Both the position numbers and the translations under genes were made by a program. From Labilithrix sp. (GTDB lineage: Bacteria; Myxococcota_A; Polyangia; Polyangiales; Polyangiaceae), in contig JAHBWD010000017.1 in the NCBI GenBank assembly GCA_019637175.1, positions 1 through 64,000 of the forward strand: DNA of 64,000 bases, given 5' to 3'. Shown here piece after piece: positions 45,402 through 53,684 of the stretch. How positions within the stretch are numbered: the first letter of the stretch is position 1; each line of letters starts with the position of its first letter. Below the pieces are notes generated by a model, which made no database searches, had not been told where the DNA came from, and saw only the letters and a program-made list of their open reading frames with translations.

Positions 45402-45691
45402 AGGGTGCCTCGAACGATCGTCCGCCGCCACGTGATGAGCGACAGGAACGCGACGAAGAGGGCCGAGCCGAGGATCGACCAGATGATCGGGAAGGTCGTG
45501 CGTCCGATCTGGACGGCGAAGAGCTCGGGCAGGCCCGCGAGGCGCGCCACCCAGGTCCCGATGAGCGCGCCGACGAAGCCGACGCCGATCGAGACGAGGG
45601 CGCCGCCGGGGTAGTAGCCGACGATGGCCTTTCCGACCGCGCCGCAGACGCCCGCGATGACGAGGAGGAACAGAAGCTCGACGATGGTCAT
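45398..45691 (-). CDS. GlsB/YeaQ/YmgE family membrane protein
   Basis: 97 residues from ATG 45689-45691, behind AAAGGA. Three membrane segments (LLFLLVIAGVCGAVGKAIVG; GALVSIGVGFVGALIGTWVA; TFPIIWSILGSALFVAFLSL) with the glycine-rich pattern of transglycosylase-associated proteins such as YeaQ/YmgE (GlsB). Normal family members are about 80-100 residues. Their role is stress-related and not well defined. It is followed by the coupled pseudokinase, and is divergent from hupE. Confidence 0.85.
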   Translation of the reverse strand: MTIVELLFLLVIAGVCGAVGKAIVGYYPGGALVSIGVGFVGALIGTWVARLAGLPELFAVQIGRTTFPIIWSILGSALFVAFLSLITWRRTIVRGTL

Positions 45692-45808
45692 GACGTGTCC
45701 TTTCTGCCTGACCGGGAGAGCAACCGCCGTACCGCGCCGCTCGATCGCAGATATTCGAAAAGACGAAGGATTTCTATTGCCGTCGGCGCTCGAGAGCCGC
45801 GGCTCGCT

Positions 45809-45828
45809 GCCACGCAGTGGCGCTTTTT
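45809..45828 (+). terminator. Hairpin with T-run in the hupE leader
   Basis: Stem GCCAC/GTGGC with loop GCA, then GCTTTTT. It ends 39 bases before the hupE ATG on the same strand, so a transcript starting upstream could be attenuated here. The short stem makes it weak. Confidence 0.35.
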
Positions 45829-45866
45829 CCGCTATGGGTTCGGGGGGCGTGGAGCCGCTCGGCCCG

Positions 45867-47003
45867 ATGAGACGTAGCTCGAACATGGGGAACAGGTCCG
45901 TGGTCGCGGCGCTCGGCGTCGCCGCGATGGTCGCCGCGTCGCTCGTCTCGCTCCGCGCCGAGGCGCACACGATCGGTCTCTCGACCGGCGAGTACACGGT
46001 GAAGGCGAGCGGTGAGCGAGCCGCGGTGCAAGTGAAGCTCGCGTTCGCGCGCGCCGAAGTGGCGAGCATGCTGCCCGGCCTCGACGCCAACCGCGACGGT
46101 CACGTGAGCGCGCTCGAGGTCGACGACAAGAAGCGCGACCTCGAGAGCAAGGTCCTCGGGCGCATCGAGGTGCGCGCGGCGGGCGCCAAGTGTACGCCGG
46201 CGCTCACGAGCGCGGCGCTCACCGAGCAAGACGGTCTCGCGGTCGACGGCACGTTCGACTGCGCGAGCGCGCCGTCGTTCGAGGTCGACGTCGCGCTGCT
46301 CGACGATCTCTCGCACGGTCATCGCCACGTCGCGCGCGGCATCGGCGCGACGACGCACGACGAGGTCCTCTACAAGGGCCACGCGACGTTCACGGTCGCG
46401 GCGCCCGACGGCGTCGCCGCGCCCGCGCCCGCGGCGAGCTCGGCGCACGCGTCCTCGGCGTGGGGGTTCTTCAAGATGGGCATCGAGCACATCCTGACGG
46501 GCTACGACCACCTCGTCTTCCTGCTCGGGCTCATCCTCCTCCGTGCGCGCGTGCGCCAGCTCCTCGGCGTCGTCACCGCCTTCACCGTCGCGCACTCGAT
46601 CACGCTCGGCATCGCCGCGCTGGGCGTCTTCACGCCGAGCCCGAAGTTCGTCGAGCCCGCGATCGCGCTCTCGATCGCCTACGTCGGCATCGAGAACTTC
46701 TTCGTCAAGGACGGGAGCAAGCGCTGGCGGATCACGTTCCCGTTCGGGTTGATCCACGGCTTCGGCTTCGCGGGAGCGCTCCAGGAGGTGAGCCTCTCGC
46801 GCGCGGAGGTGCCGGCGGCGCTCGTCTCGTTCAACCTCGGCGTCGAGGCGGGGCAGCTCTTCGTGCTCGCGCTCGTCCTGCCGATGGTGTTCCTCGTCCG
46901 GCAGCAGGAGTGGTTCGAGCCGCGCGGCGTGCGCGTCCTCAGCGCCGCCATCGCGGCGGCGGGAGCGTTCTGGTTCGTCGCGCGGATCGTCAGCGGCGGT
47001 TGA
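45867..47003 (+). CDS. HupE/UreJ-like metal transporter with EF-hand N-domain
   Basis: 378 residues from ATG 45867; Met at 45885 is an alternative. Signal peptide to RAEAH. The N-terminal domain, about 30-175, includes a canonical EF-hand loop DANRDGHVSALE (calcium ligands at positions 1,3,5,9,12), not part of classical HupE. The C-terminal part has six membrane segments. It includes the HupE motif in GIEHILTGYDHLVFLLGLIL (His and Asp), TAFTVAHSITLGIAALG, IAYVGIENFF, and LIHGFGFAGAL. HupE/UreJ proteins carry nickel or cobalt. Divergent from glsB. Confidence 0.88.
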   Translation: MRRSSNMGNRSVVAALGVAAMVAASLVSLRAEAHTIGLSTGEYTVKASGERAAVQVKLAFARAEVASMLPGLDANRDGHVSALEVDDKKRDLESKVLGRIEVRAAGAKCTPALTSAALTEQDGLAVDGTFDCASAPSFEVDVALLDDLSHGHRHVARGIGATTHDEVLYKGHATFTVAAPDGVAAPAPAASSAHASSAWGFFKMGIEHILTGYDHLVFLLGLILLRARVRQLLGVVTAFTVAHSITLGIAALGVFTPSPKFVEPAIALSIAYVGIENFFVKDGSKRWRITFPFGLIHGFGFAGALQEVSLSRAEVPAALVSFNLGVEAGQLFVLALVLPMVFLVRQQEWFEPRGVRVLSAAIAAAGAFWFVARIVSGG

Positions 47004-47682
47004 GCGGGGCAGCCTGCGCCTGGAACGTCTCCGGCGCGTAGTCGAGGTGGGGGATCGCCGGCATCGCGGGGACGACGTCGCTGTGGGCTCGCGCGGTCGC
47101 GTGCGCGGGAGCGGCCTCGGCCGGCGGCGACGACGCCGCGTGGCCGCCCTCGGCGTGCCCTTCCTTCTTGTGCGCGAGGTGCTGCAGATAGAGCGCGACG
47201 GCGACGAAAAGGACGGCGCACCCGAGGTAGAGCAGGTGCAGCGGGTGGTCGTACTTCATCTTCACCGCCGACTCGAAGAGGCGAACGATGAGGATCATCA
47301 GGATCACCTTGCCGACGGCGCCCTTCAGATCGTCGAGCGAGTGGATCGCGAGCCAGTTGGGCCGCGAATCTTCGGTGCGGCTGGCGGGATCGATCTTGCT
47401 GATGAACAGCTCGTAGATGCCCATCGCGAAGATCAGGAGCACCGTCGCGAACAGGAAGCTGTCGACGGAGCTGATGAGCGCGATGGCGAGCGCGTCGCCG
47501 CCCTCGTGGCTCGCCACGTGCTGGACGAACTCTTTGGCGGTGTGGGCGATGACCATCACGCCGCGGATGAACATCAGCACGGAGCTGACGAGCGATCCGA
47601 GCACAGCCAGGATGACGACCAGGCGAGCGTTGAACAGAAAGGTCTCGAAACCAGCCTCGAGCCAGCGCTTGAGCGTATTCAT
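46990..47682 (-). CDS. YqhA/UPF0114-like membrane protein
   Basis: 230 residues from ATG 47680-47682. Four membrane segments fit the UPF0114 layout (FNARLVVILAVLGSLVSSVL; LISSVDSFLFATVLLIFAMG; VGKVILMILIVRLFESAVKM; LLYLGCAVLFVAVALYLQHL). The conserved text FAMGIYELFISKIDPA and PNWLAIHSLDDLKGAVGKVI is characteristic. After the last TM comes a His/Ala/Pro-rich tail of 50 residues that the family normally lacks. Overlaps hupE by 14 bases tail to tail. Function unknown. Confidence 0.88.
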   Translation of the reverse strand: MNTLKRWLEAGFETFLFNARLVVILAVLGSLVSSVLMFIRGVMVIAHTAKEFVQHVASHEGGDALAIALISSVDSFLFATVLLIFAMGIYELFISKIDPASRTEDSRPNWLAIHSLDDLKGAVGKVILMILIVRLFESAVKMKYDHPLHLLYLGCAVLFVAVALYLQHLAHKKEGHAEGGHAASSPPAEAAPAHATARAHSDVVPAMPAIPHLDYAPETFQAQAAPLNRR

Positions 47683-47757
47683 CGGGGGCTCGGCAATGTA
47701 CGGGGGTGTGCCCGCCGACCTTCCCACGGTCGCGCTCGATGGCTCAGCGGCGCGAAA

Positions 47758-48267
47758 TCACTCGCAGTCGCCGCCGGCGCAGTCTTTCGTGCAGCCCTCG
47801 GGCTTCGAGCAGACCTGGACGCAGTGGCCGCCGGGGCAGCTCAGCTTGCAGGTCGCGACCGGACCGCAGAGCTGCGAGCAGTACCCGCCCTTGCAGCTCA
47901 GCTCGCAGTTCACGCCGTCGCACTCCTGCCGGCAGGCGCCCTTCTCGCAAGTCTTCTCGCAGAGCGGGCCGTCGTAGACGCCGCACGACTGAAACGCCCC
48001 GACCGCCATCGACTTGGGGAGCTTCGGCCGCGCGATCTGCGGAAGCGGCGTGGCCGCGGTGGCGGCGGGCGCCGCGGCCTCGGCGCCTGCGTCCTCTTCT
48101 CGGGGCGACTCGGCCGCCGCTTCCTTGGCCCCCGCGTCGGGCGTCGTTGCCGTGGTCGTGAAGGCCGCGTCGTCACCGGCCTCGGGCTTGCCGAAGCAGG
48201 ACTCGCAGCCGCCGCATCCGGCCACCATGCCGAGCGCGCCGAGGAAGATGAGCCTGAGTGCTCGCAT
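47758..48267 (-). CDS. Cys-rich repeat lipoprotein
   Basis: 169 residues. Signal peptide with lipobox VAGC (near residue 18), immediately followed by CESC. A Thr/Ala/Asp/Glu-rich spacer spans 25-85. The C-terminal 75 residues consist of repeated short units with Cys every three to five positions and Gly before alternate Cys (CEKTCEKGACRQECDGVNCE; LSCKGGYCSQLCGPVATCK; LSCPGGHCVQVCSKPEGC). The regular spacing suggests a solenoid of disulfide loops or a metal-binding surface. No family recognised. Divergent from the DUF6600-like gene with a 175-base shared promoter region. Confidence 0.8.
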   Translation of the reverse strand: MRALRLIFLGALGMVAGCGGCESCFGKPEAGDDAAFTTTATTPDAGAKEAAAESPREEDAGAEAAAPAATAATPLPQIARPKLPKSMAVGAFQSCGVYDGPLCEKTCEKGACRQECDGVNCELSCKGGYCSQLCGPVATCKLSCPGGHCVQVCSKPEGCTKDCAGGDCE

Positions 48268-48349
48268 CGAGGCGCAGTCCTAGCACACGTCGCGGACCGC
48301 CAGCGAACCGTCGGCAATCGCAACACTGCTGCGAACGTCGAGACACAGC

Positions 48350-48405
48350 GGTTCGAGGCTCGACGCGCTCGGTCCCTAGGACGCCGATGATCGGGGCCTC
48401 GAACC
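48350..48405. promoter_or_regulatory. 10-bp inverted repeat between divergent lipoprotein genes
   Basis: GGTTCGAGGC and GCCTCGAACC are exact inverted copies separated by 36 bases that include CCTAGG. They lie in the 175-base divergent region between 48267 and 48443, so a shared operator is possible. Confidence 0.4.
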
Positions 48406-48442
48406 TCCGTTGACAGCGACCGCGGGCGGGCGTCCTCTTTGC

Positions 48443-49480
48443 ATGATGCAGCGCCGCATGTCCGCCCTCGCCACACGAGCCTCGTTCTCCGTCGCGACGG
48501 CGCTCCTCGTCGTCGGCTGCGGAGAGATCGCGGAAACGACGCCGGGCCCGCAGCACCCGTCGGTGCCGCCCGCGTCACGCCAGGCGCCGGTCGCGCGCGT
48601 CATCGATCTCGATCACGAAGAGATCGGCTGCTCGTCTTCGCCGCCGATCCGCCGCGCGCCCCCCGAGTTCGACGACGCCGATCCCAGCGCGGTCCGGCTC
48701 TTCTTCGACGTCCTCGCGCCGTATGGAACGTGGGTCGACGATTCGCGCCTCGGCTTGATCTGGACGCCCTCCGCGGAGGCCGTCGGCAGCGACTTCGTTC
48801 CGTACGCGAGCCATGGAAGGTGGACGCACCGCGCCGCGCACGTCGAAGGCCAGGTGGTCGACGAATACGTGTGGGTCACCGACGAGCCTTGGGGCTGGGT
48901 GGCCTTCCACTACGGGCGATGGACATACGCAGGCGATCGCGGGTGGGCATGGATCCCGGGGCGCCGCTACGCGGGCGCCTGGGTCGACTGGCGAACGCCC
49001 GAGCAGGCCTCGGGCGACGCGATCGTCGGCTGGGGCCCCACGCCGCCGGCGCATCTCTGGCGCGTCGTGCCTTCGGCGTCCGCGTCGCGCGCGCGTCACG
49101 CCGGCGGCAAGCTCGACATCCGCGAAGCGCGCCTCTTCGCCGTGCCGTACGTCGCGTTCGCGACGCCGTATGCGTACGCGCGAACGAAGGATCTGTTCGC
49201 TCCCGATCTCGGCGCGCGTCTGCTCTACGGCCCGGCCGCGCTCGCCGTGGCGCACGGCACGCAGCCGGGCGGCCCGCCGACGCTCGAGCAGCTCGGCTAC
49301 CGAGGCGAGGTGCCCGCGCCGCCGACGCTCGATCGTGGCCTCCAGCAAGCGTGGCTGCTCGCGACCCCGGCGACGGCGATGGCCGTGGGCGCGGGGCCCG
49401 ATCTCGGCGCGCCGCCGCGCCTTCGAACCTACGTCACCGGCGGTCCGCGCTGGGCGACGGCTCAGTCGCTCTCTCGCTAA
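48443..49480 (+). CDS. DUF6600-like secreted lipoprotein
   Basis: 345 residues from ATG 48443; ATGs at 48446 and 48458 are alternatives. Lipobox VVGC. The core carries the W-rich motif of DUF6600-type proteins: FDVLAPYGTWVDDSRLGLIW, WVTDEPWGWVAFHYGRWTYA and GWAWIPGRRYAGAWVDWR. The C-terminal half is rich in Ala/Pro/Arg. Such proteins are secreted, often rich in Tyr/Trp, with an unknown role at the surface. Tail-to-tail overlap of four bases with the next gene on the other strand. Confidence 0.85.
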   Translation: MMQRRMSALATRASFSVATALLVVGCGEIAETTPGPQHPSVPPASRQAPVARVIDLDHEEIGCSSSPPIRRAPPEFDDADPSAVRLFFDVLAPYGTWVDDSRLGLIWTPSAEAVGSDFVPYASHGRWTHRAAHVEGQVVDEYVWVTDEPWGWVAFHYGRWTYAGDRGWAWIPGRRYAGAWVDWRTPEQASGDAIVGWGPTPPAHLWRVVPSASASRARHAGGKLDIREARLFAVPYVAFATPYAYARTKDLFAPDLGARLLYGPAALAVAHGTQPGGPPTLEQLGYRGEVPAPPTLDRGLQQAWLLATPATAMAVGAGPDLGAPPRLRTYVTGGPRWATAQSLSR

Positions 49481-50445
49481 ATCATCGGGCTGGCCGGCAG
49501 CGATCGCGGGGCCGAGCGCTCGTCGACGCTCGCCGTGAGCGCGCGGCCGAGCACGATCGCGATGCCGCGCAGATCGTGCGCGGTTCGGATCTCGGGGAAG
49601 ATCGCCTCGACGAACCCGCGCAGCGTCGCGTTGCGAACGGCGCCGAGGATCGCGCGCTTGTTGCCCTCGACGATCGCAGGAGCGAGCGGCACCCAGGGCG
49701 CGCCCGCGCCGCTGACGACCCCCGAGAGGATCGCGAGGATCTGCGCGCGCTCCCCGGGCGGGATGCTCGCGCCGAGCTGCTTGGCCGTCTCGTTGAGCTG
49801 AGGCTTGGGCGCGCCGAAGAGGCCCGGCCCCATGAACGGGCTCTCGGGCCAGACGCGACCGCGGTTCTCGCGGCTCGCGTCCCAGATCATCGTGGCCTCG
49901 GCCACCGAAGCGAAGGTCGCGTACGCCGGATCGTCGATGAAGCCGCGCGGATACGTCCACGAGACCGCCAGCACCATGCCCTGCTTCACGAGGACGAAGA
50001 GATCTTCGCGCATCTGCCCGGCCGGCACCTCGTACGCGGCGACCGCGGCGGCCTCGACGGCCCACGCGCCGAGCCACGAGTCGTTGGGTGCGGACGCGGG
50101 CACGGGGCCCTGCGATCGCCAGGCGGCGTACCGTTCGGCCATCCCCTTCGCGAGCTCGGCCGCAGAGGGAGCGGCGAACGCGGGGGCTTCGAGGCGGTAG
50201 CGAATCGTGATCGGCGCGTCTTGCAGGTGCATCACCGCGTCGGCCGGCGGATCGTCGGGCCGAGGCGCGCCGAGCGTGGGCCTTCCGGGTACGAGATGAG
50301 AGAAGCCGATCCGGCCGTCGTTGAAGACCGACGTGTCGTCGCGCGAAGGCGTGAGCAAGAAAGCCGAAGCGTTGCCACCCACCGCAGGCGCAGGCGGGAT
50401 CGAAGAGAGCGTGGCCGGCGAAGGGGGAGGCGACGAGCCGTACAT
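49477..50445 (-). CDS. Hypothetical protein
   Basis: 322 residues from ATG 50443-50445, with TAGGA upstream. No signal peptide or membrane segment. Mixed alpha/beta protein with ITIRYRLEAPAF, SWLGAWAVEAAAVAAYEVPA, VLVKQGMVLAVSWTYPRG and helical C-terminal text (NETAKQLGASIPPGERAQIL). No family recognised. The phrase AVEAAAVAAYEVP..REDLFVLVK resembles uncharacterised myxobacterial proteins but cannot be assigned. It faces the DUF6600-like gene tail to tail. Confidence 0.7.
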   Translation of the reverse strand: MYGSSPPPSPATLSSIPPAPAVGGNASAFLLTPSRDDTSVFNDGRIGFSHLVPGRPTLGAPRPDDPPADAVMHLQDAPITIRYRLEAPAFAAPSAAELAKGMAERYAAWRSQGPVPASAPNDSWLGAWAVEAAAVAAYEVPAGQMREDLFVLVKQGMVLAVSWTYPRGFIDDPAYATFASVAEATMIWDASRENRGRVWPESPFMGPGLFGAPKPQLNETAKQLGASIPPGERAQILAILSGVVSGAGAPWVPLAPAIVEGNKRAILGAVRNATLRGFVEAIFPEIRTAHDLRGIAIVLGRALTASVDERSAPRSLPASPMI

Positions 50446-50553
50446 GGCGGTCCTACATACGGCGCCATCGTCCGACGGCTTCCTCGCCGTTGACATCCTG
50501 ACGCGTGCTCGCGTCCCGCGTCCCACGGCGCTTGTCACGGTGGCAGCGCGGGA

Positions 50554-50871
50554 ATGCCGAAGCCCCGTGATTTGTCGGGATCTGCGCGAGCGAAGCGCGT
50601 TGGCACGAAGCTCGCTTCCTCTCTTCGCGAGGCCAACGTGGACCGGTTGATCAACACAGCCTGGAGAGCGTTCTGGGTGGGGCTCGGCGCTTCGGCCGTC
50701 CTCATCACGCAGTCGCTCCTCGCGACCGCGCCGCCTCCGCCGCCCGTCGAGGCCGATCCGGCGCCGCCGCCCGCCGTCGAGCCCGCCGTTCGCGCGAAGA
50801 GCGCCGATCCGATCCTCTCGCGCAACCCCTTCGACTCGCGCGGCCCGCGCGTGGCGAGGCCGGCGAGCTGA
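50554..50871 (+). CDS. Small protein with one TM, GspC-like fragment
   Basis: 105 residues. Basic N-terminus (RDLSGSARAKRVGTKLASSL), one membrane segment (AFWVGLGASAVLITQSLLAT, about 40-58), a Pro/Ala periplasmic linker, and then KSADPILSRNPFDSRGP. The layout (short cytoplasmic head, one TM, Pro-rich linker, RNPF box) is that of the N-terminal third of GspC of type II secretion. GspC is normally 270-300 residues with HR and PDZ domains; here only the start of the HR region is present. The stop is one base from the convergent lipoprotein stop. It may be a remnant or an independent small protein. Confidence 0.6.
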   Translation: MPKPRDLSGSARAKRVGTKLASSLREANVDRLINTAWRAFWVGLGASAVLITQSLLATAPPPPPVEADPAPPPAVEPAVRAKSADPILSRNPFDSRGPRVARPAS

Positions 50872-51864
50872 TTACCCGCGGATGTCGCAGCGGGGCCCGC
50901 ACTTGCCCTTCGTCGCGGCGCCGCTCTTCAGGCACCCGCCGCGGCACTCGAAGTCGTCTTTGCACTCTTCGTCGCGCGCCTTGCGCGATCCGCACTTGCC
51001 GCCGATGCACTGGAGGTTTCCCTCGCAGACGCCCGCGGGGCAAGGCTCGCCCTCCTTGCCCGGCGCCTTTCCGGCGACGCACTTCTTCGCCGGCAGGCCC
51101 GGCTTCGGGCCGGGGCCGGCGGCCGGGAGGCACTGGAGCGCGTCGGCGCAATCGGCCGAGATGAGGCACGCGCCGCCCTCCGCGACCGGCGACGCGCACT
51201 GATGCTTGATGCAGCGCTCCCTGCATTCGGGATGACGCTTGTCGAGATCGTTCTGGCGCACGTACGTCGCGAGCGCGTCGGTGGCGCCGCCGCACGACTC
51301 TCCGCCGGCGCCCGGCGCGGTGCACGTACCGGCCTGCGTCGGCCCGAGGCCCACGCAGCGCAGATCGCCGGCGCACTCGAGTGACGAGCGGCACTTCTTC
51401 CCCGCGCCGACGTTGCCCTTCAAGATCCCCATGCACGCCGGCGGCGGACCGGGCGGGAAGGGGCCGACCCACTCGCACCCCTCGAGCGTCTTCTCGAACG
51501 CGGCGATGCAGGCGTCGACGTCCGCGTCGGCGAGCGCGATCGCCTTGCCGGCGATCGCGGCGCTGAGCGCGGCGGTGCACTCCTTGACGAAGACGATGCC
51601 CGGCGTCGTGTCGCAGCACGCGGCGCGCTTCTTCTCGGGCATGAGCGTGAGGCCGGCGCAGAGCTTCTCGGCGACGGGCACGGGCGGCGCCTTCGGATCG
51701 ACGACGTACACGGGGACGACGTCGTCGCTCCCGCCGGCGTCGGCCTCGGCGCTCTTCTCGGCGACGGCGGCGTCGGCGAGTCCGGCGTCGGCGTCGGCCT
51801 TCGGTTTGCTCGGGCAGCCGAGCGCCAGGAGCGATACGAAGACGGCGAGTCCGACGAGCCTCAT
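50872..51864 (-). CDS. Cys-rich lipoprotein
   Basis: 330 residues from ATG 51862-51864. Signal peptide with lipobox ALGC (Cys17), an Ala/Asp-rich spacer, then Cys-rich domains: KLCAGLTLMPEKKRAACCDT and DACIAAFEKTLEGCEW. The C-terminal 200 residues contain several copies of a G..C....C...L.C unit (GKKCRSSLECAGDLRCVG, GGACLISADCADALQCLPA, GEPCPAGVCEGNLQCIGGKC, DEECKDDFECRGGC), a Dickkopf-like disulfide motif. Likely surface exposed. Function unknown. It lies 16 bases after the acyltransferase stop on the same strand, so it may be co-transcribed. Confidence 0.82.
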   Translation of the reverse strand: MRLVGLAVFVSLLALGCPSKPKADADAGLADAAVAEKSAEADAGGSDDVVPVYVVDPKAPPVPVAEKLCAGLTLMPEKKRAACCDTTPGIVFVKECTAALSAAIAGKAIALADADVDACIAAFEKTLEGCEWVGPFPPGPPPACMGILKGNVGAGKKCRSSLECAGDLRCVGLGPTQAGTCTAPGAGGESCGGATDALATYVRQNDLDKRHPECRERCIKHQCASPVAEGGACLISADCADALQCLPAAGPGPKPGLPAKKCVAGKAPGKEGEPCPAGVCEGNLQCIGGKCGSRKARDEECKDDFECRGGCLKSGAATKGKCGPRCDIRG

Positions 51865-51880
51865 CCGCGCCACGCTATCA

Positions 51881-53245
51881 CTACGCCTGGGAGGCCTGGG
51901 CGGATGCATGCCCCTCCACCTTCGCGCGCGCGGATTCCAACGCTTCCATGATCGCGGCGCGCTCGGCCGCGAGGCGGGCCATGCTCTCGCGCCGGTCTTC
52001 CGACGGCGCGAGCAGGCGCAGGCGTGCGCCGAGGCGATCCCATCGATCGAGCCAGGGCAGCGCGGCGAACGGCGCCGCGAGCACGATCGCGCTCGCGACC
52101 ACCGCCGTCGTCGTCGGTAGCTTCGCGAACGCAAGCGCGATCGCGATCGCGGCCCACAGCGGATGCACGAGCAGGCCGACGCCGAGCTTGTAGGTCGACG
52201 TGACGTCGGGATCGCCGCGGAGCCGGTTCGTCACCGCGCGCGGCACCTGATAGGGGAGGTAGTAGAGGATCATCCCGAACGCCGCGAGCGGCAACGTGAG
52301 GATCCGGAGCGCGCCCCACGCGAGCCTCGCAGCGGGCAGCGCATCGGCGGCGTCTCGCCGCGCGAATCGCGCGACGCGGTCGTCGGTGATCTCCTCGCGC
52401 TCGAGCGCGGTGAAGTACGACGCGAGGCGCTCCTCGATCGTCGCGACCGCCTCGGGCGCGCTCTCGTGGAGGATCCGGCGCGCCTGCTCGATCCGCCGGC
52501 CGAGCTCGTTCAGGTGCGAGAGCGATCGCTCGCGCGTCTCGTTGGCGAACATTTCGGCGGCGCGAACGACGAGCACGCGCTCTTCCCAGGTCGCGCCCTC
52601 GACGAGGAGCTCCGAGAGATCGGCACGGAGCACCTCGGTGATCGCCTTCGCTTGCTCCTCCGCCGGCGTGGCGCGATCAGGCACGACGCTCGCGACGCTG
52701 CGCACCGGTCCGAAGAGGACGAGCGAGCGCGAGCGGAAGACGTCGCGCTCGTCGAACTCGAGCGCGACCGACTGGAACGTGAGCGCCTCGCCGCCGGCGT
52801 GCTCCCTCGCGCGCGCGAGCATGCGGCCGGCGCCGGAGCGGAGCGCGAGCAGCCGAGGCTCGTTGTGGCTCGTTCCCTCCGGGAAGATGAGGATGTTGCC
52901 TCCGCGCGCGAGGTGCTCGCCGACGCGATCGAAGATGGCGTCGTTGTCTTTCGCGGTCTTGGTCGGGTCGTCGCGCTTGCGCACGATGGGCACCGCGTCG
53001 GCCGCGTCGAGGAGCCACGAGAGCCCGGGGATCTTCCACAGCGTGCTCTTCGCGACCGGTGAGATGTCGCAGGGCGCTTGCGTGAGCACGAGGATCGGAT
53101 CGACCAGCGCGTTGACGTGGTTCGCGGCGAAGAGGCGGCCGCGCGTGCCCGCGACCGGGATCTCGCCGGCGATCTCGACGTCGCGGAAGTAGATCGCGAC
53201 GACGCGGCGGAAGAGGACCCTCAGGGCCGCGCGTAGACCGTACAT
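51881..53245 (-). CDS. PlsC-type acyltransferase
   Basis: 454 residues. Acyltransferase motif I is FAANHVNALVDPI (about 38-50; His and Asp), motif II is the region GLSWLLDAADAVPIVRKRDD, motif III ILIFPEGTSHNEPRL, and motif IV LTFQSVALEF. This form of motif I (NHxNALVDP) is that of glycerol-3-phosphate or dihydroxyacetone-phosphate acyltransferases. The extra 200 C-terminal residues have helices and two or three membrane segments (LTLPLAAFGMILYYLPY; LLVHPLWAAIAIALAFA), not typical of bacterial PlsC (about 240). Acts on the inner membrane in phospholipid synthesis. Confidence 0.88.
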   Translation of the reverse strand: MYGLRAALRVLFRRVVAIYFRDVEIAGEIPVAGTRGRLFAANHVNALVDPILVLTQAPCDISPVAKSTLWKIPGLSWLLDAADAVPIVRKRDDPTKTAKDNDAIFDRVGEHLARGGNILIFPEGTSHNEPRLLALRSGAGRMLARAREHAGGEALTFQSVALEFDERDVFRSRSLVLFGPVRSVASVVPDRATPAEEQAKAITEVLRADLSELLVEGATWEERVLVVRAAEMFANETRERSLSHLNELGRRIEQARRILHESAPEAVATIEERLASYFTALEREEITDDRVARFARRDAADALPAARLAWGALRILTLPLAAFGMILYYLPYQVPRAVTNRLRGDPDVTSTYKLGVGLLVHPLWAAIAIALAFAKLPTTTAVVASAIVLAAPFAALPWLDRWDRLGARLRLLAPSEDRRESMARLAAERAAIMEALESARAKVEGHASAQASQA

Positions 53246-53393
53246 CGAGGCTCATTATGCACGAGCCTCATCCATGCGGTCGCCTTCACGCTCCGGCGCT
53301 ACGCTCGCGAGGGTGCGCGCACGGGCGTGCGCGTCGTGAAGGATCCGGTGACGGTGTCGAACCTCTCCGCGAGGGAGTGATATTGAACGAGGC

Positions 53394-53684
53394 ATGAGCG
53401 ATCTCGGCATCCGGTCGGCCATCCAGGAGCGCGGCGACGAGCTCGCGTCGGACATCATGTGGGTCCGCGACGATTTGCGCGCGACGTTGATCGAGCAATC
53501 GAAGAAGCTCGAGCGCCTGCAAGCGGTCGTCTGGGTGCTCACCCAGCTCGCGGCGAAGACGGCAGGCTCGCGCTTCGCGCTGATCGTTCAGGGCGGAGGC
53601 ACGGGCCGCCCGATCGACCTCAAGATTTCGTCGGGCAGGTCGGTCTGCAGCGCGTCGGCGCCCGAGGCGAAGAAGTCGAGGTAG
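53394..53684 (+). CDS. Small hypothetical protein
   Basis: 96 residues, soluble and helical (IRSAIQERGDELASDIMWVR; TLIEQSKKLERLQAVVWVLT). It overlaps the GDPD gene tail to tail by 97 bases, which is more than usual and lowers confidence. A GAGG sits near the ATG. Length and amphipathic helices are consistent with a real small protein, but the C-terminal third could be read through antisense. Confidence 0.4.
   Translation: MSDLGIRSAIQERGDELASDIMWVRDDLRATLIEQSKKLERLQAVVWVLTQLAAKTAGSRFALIVQGGGTGRPIDLKISSGRSVCSASAPEAKKSR

Noticed and set aside
48345..48410. tRNA-like GGTTCGA arms
   Set aside because: The stems do not pair as a T-arm, and no acceptor or anticodon arm can be built; recorded as an inverted repeat.
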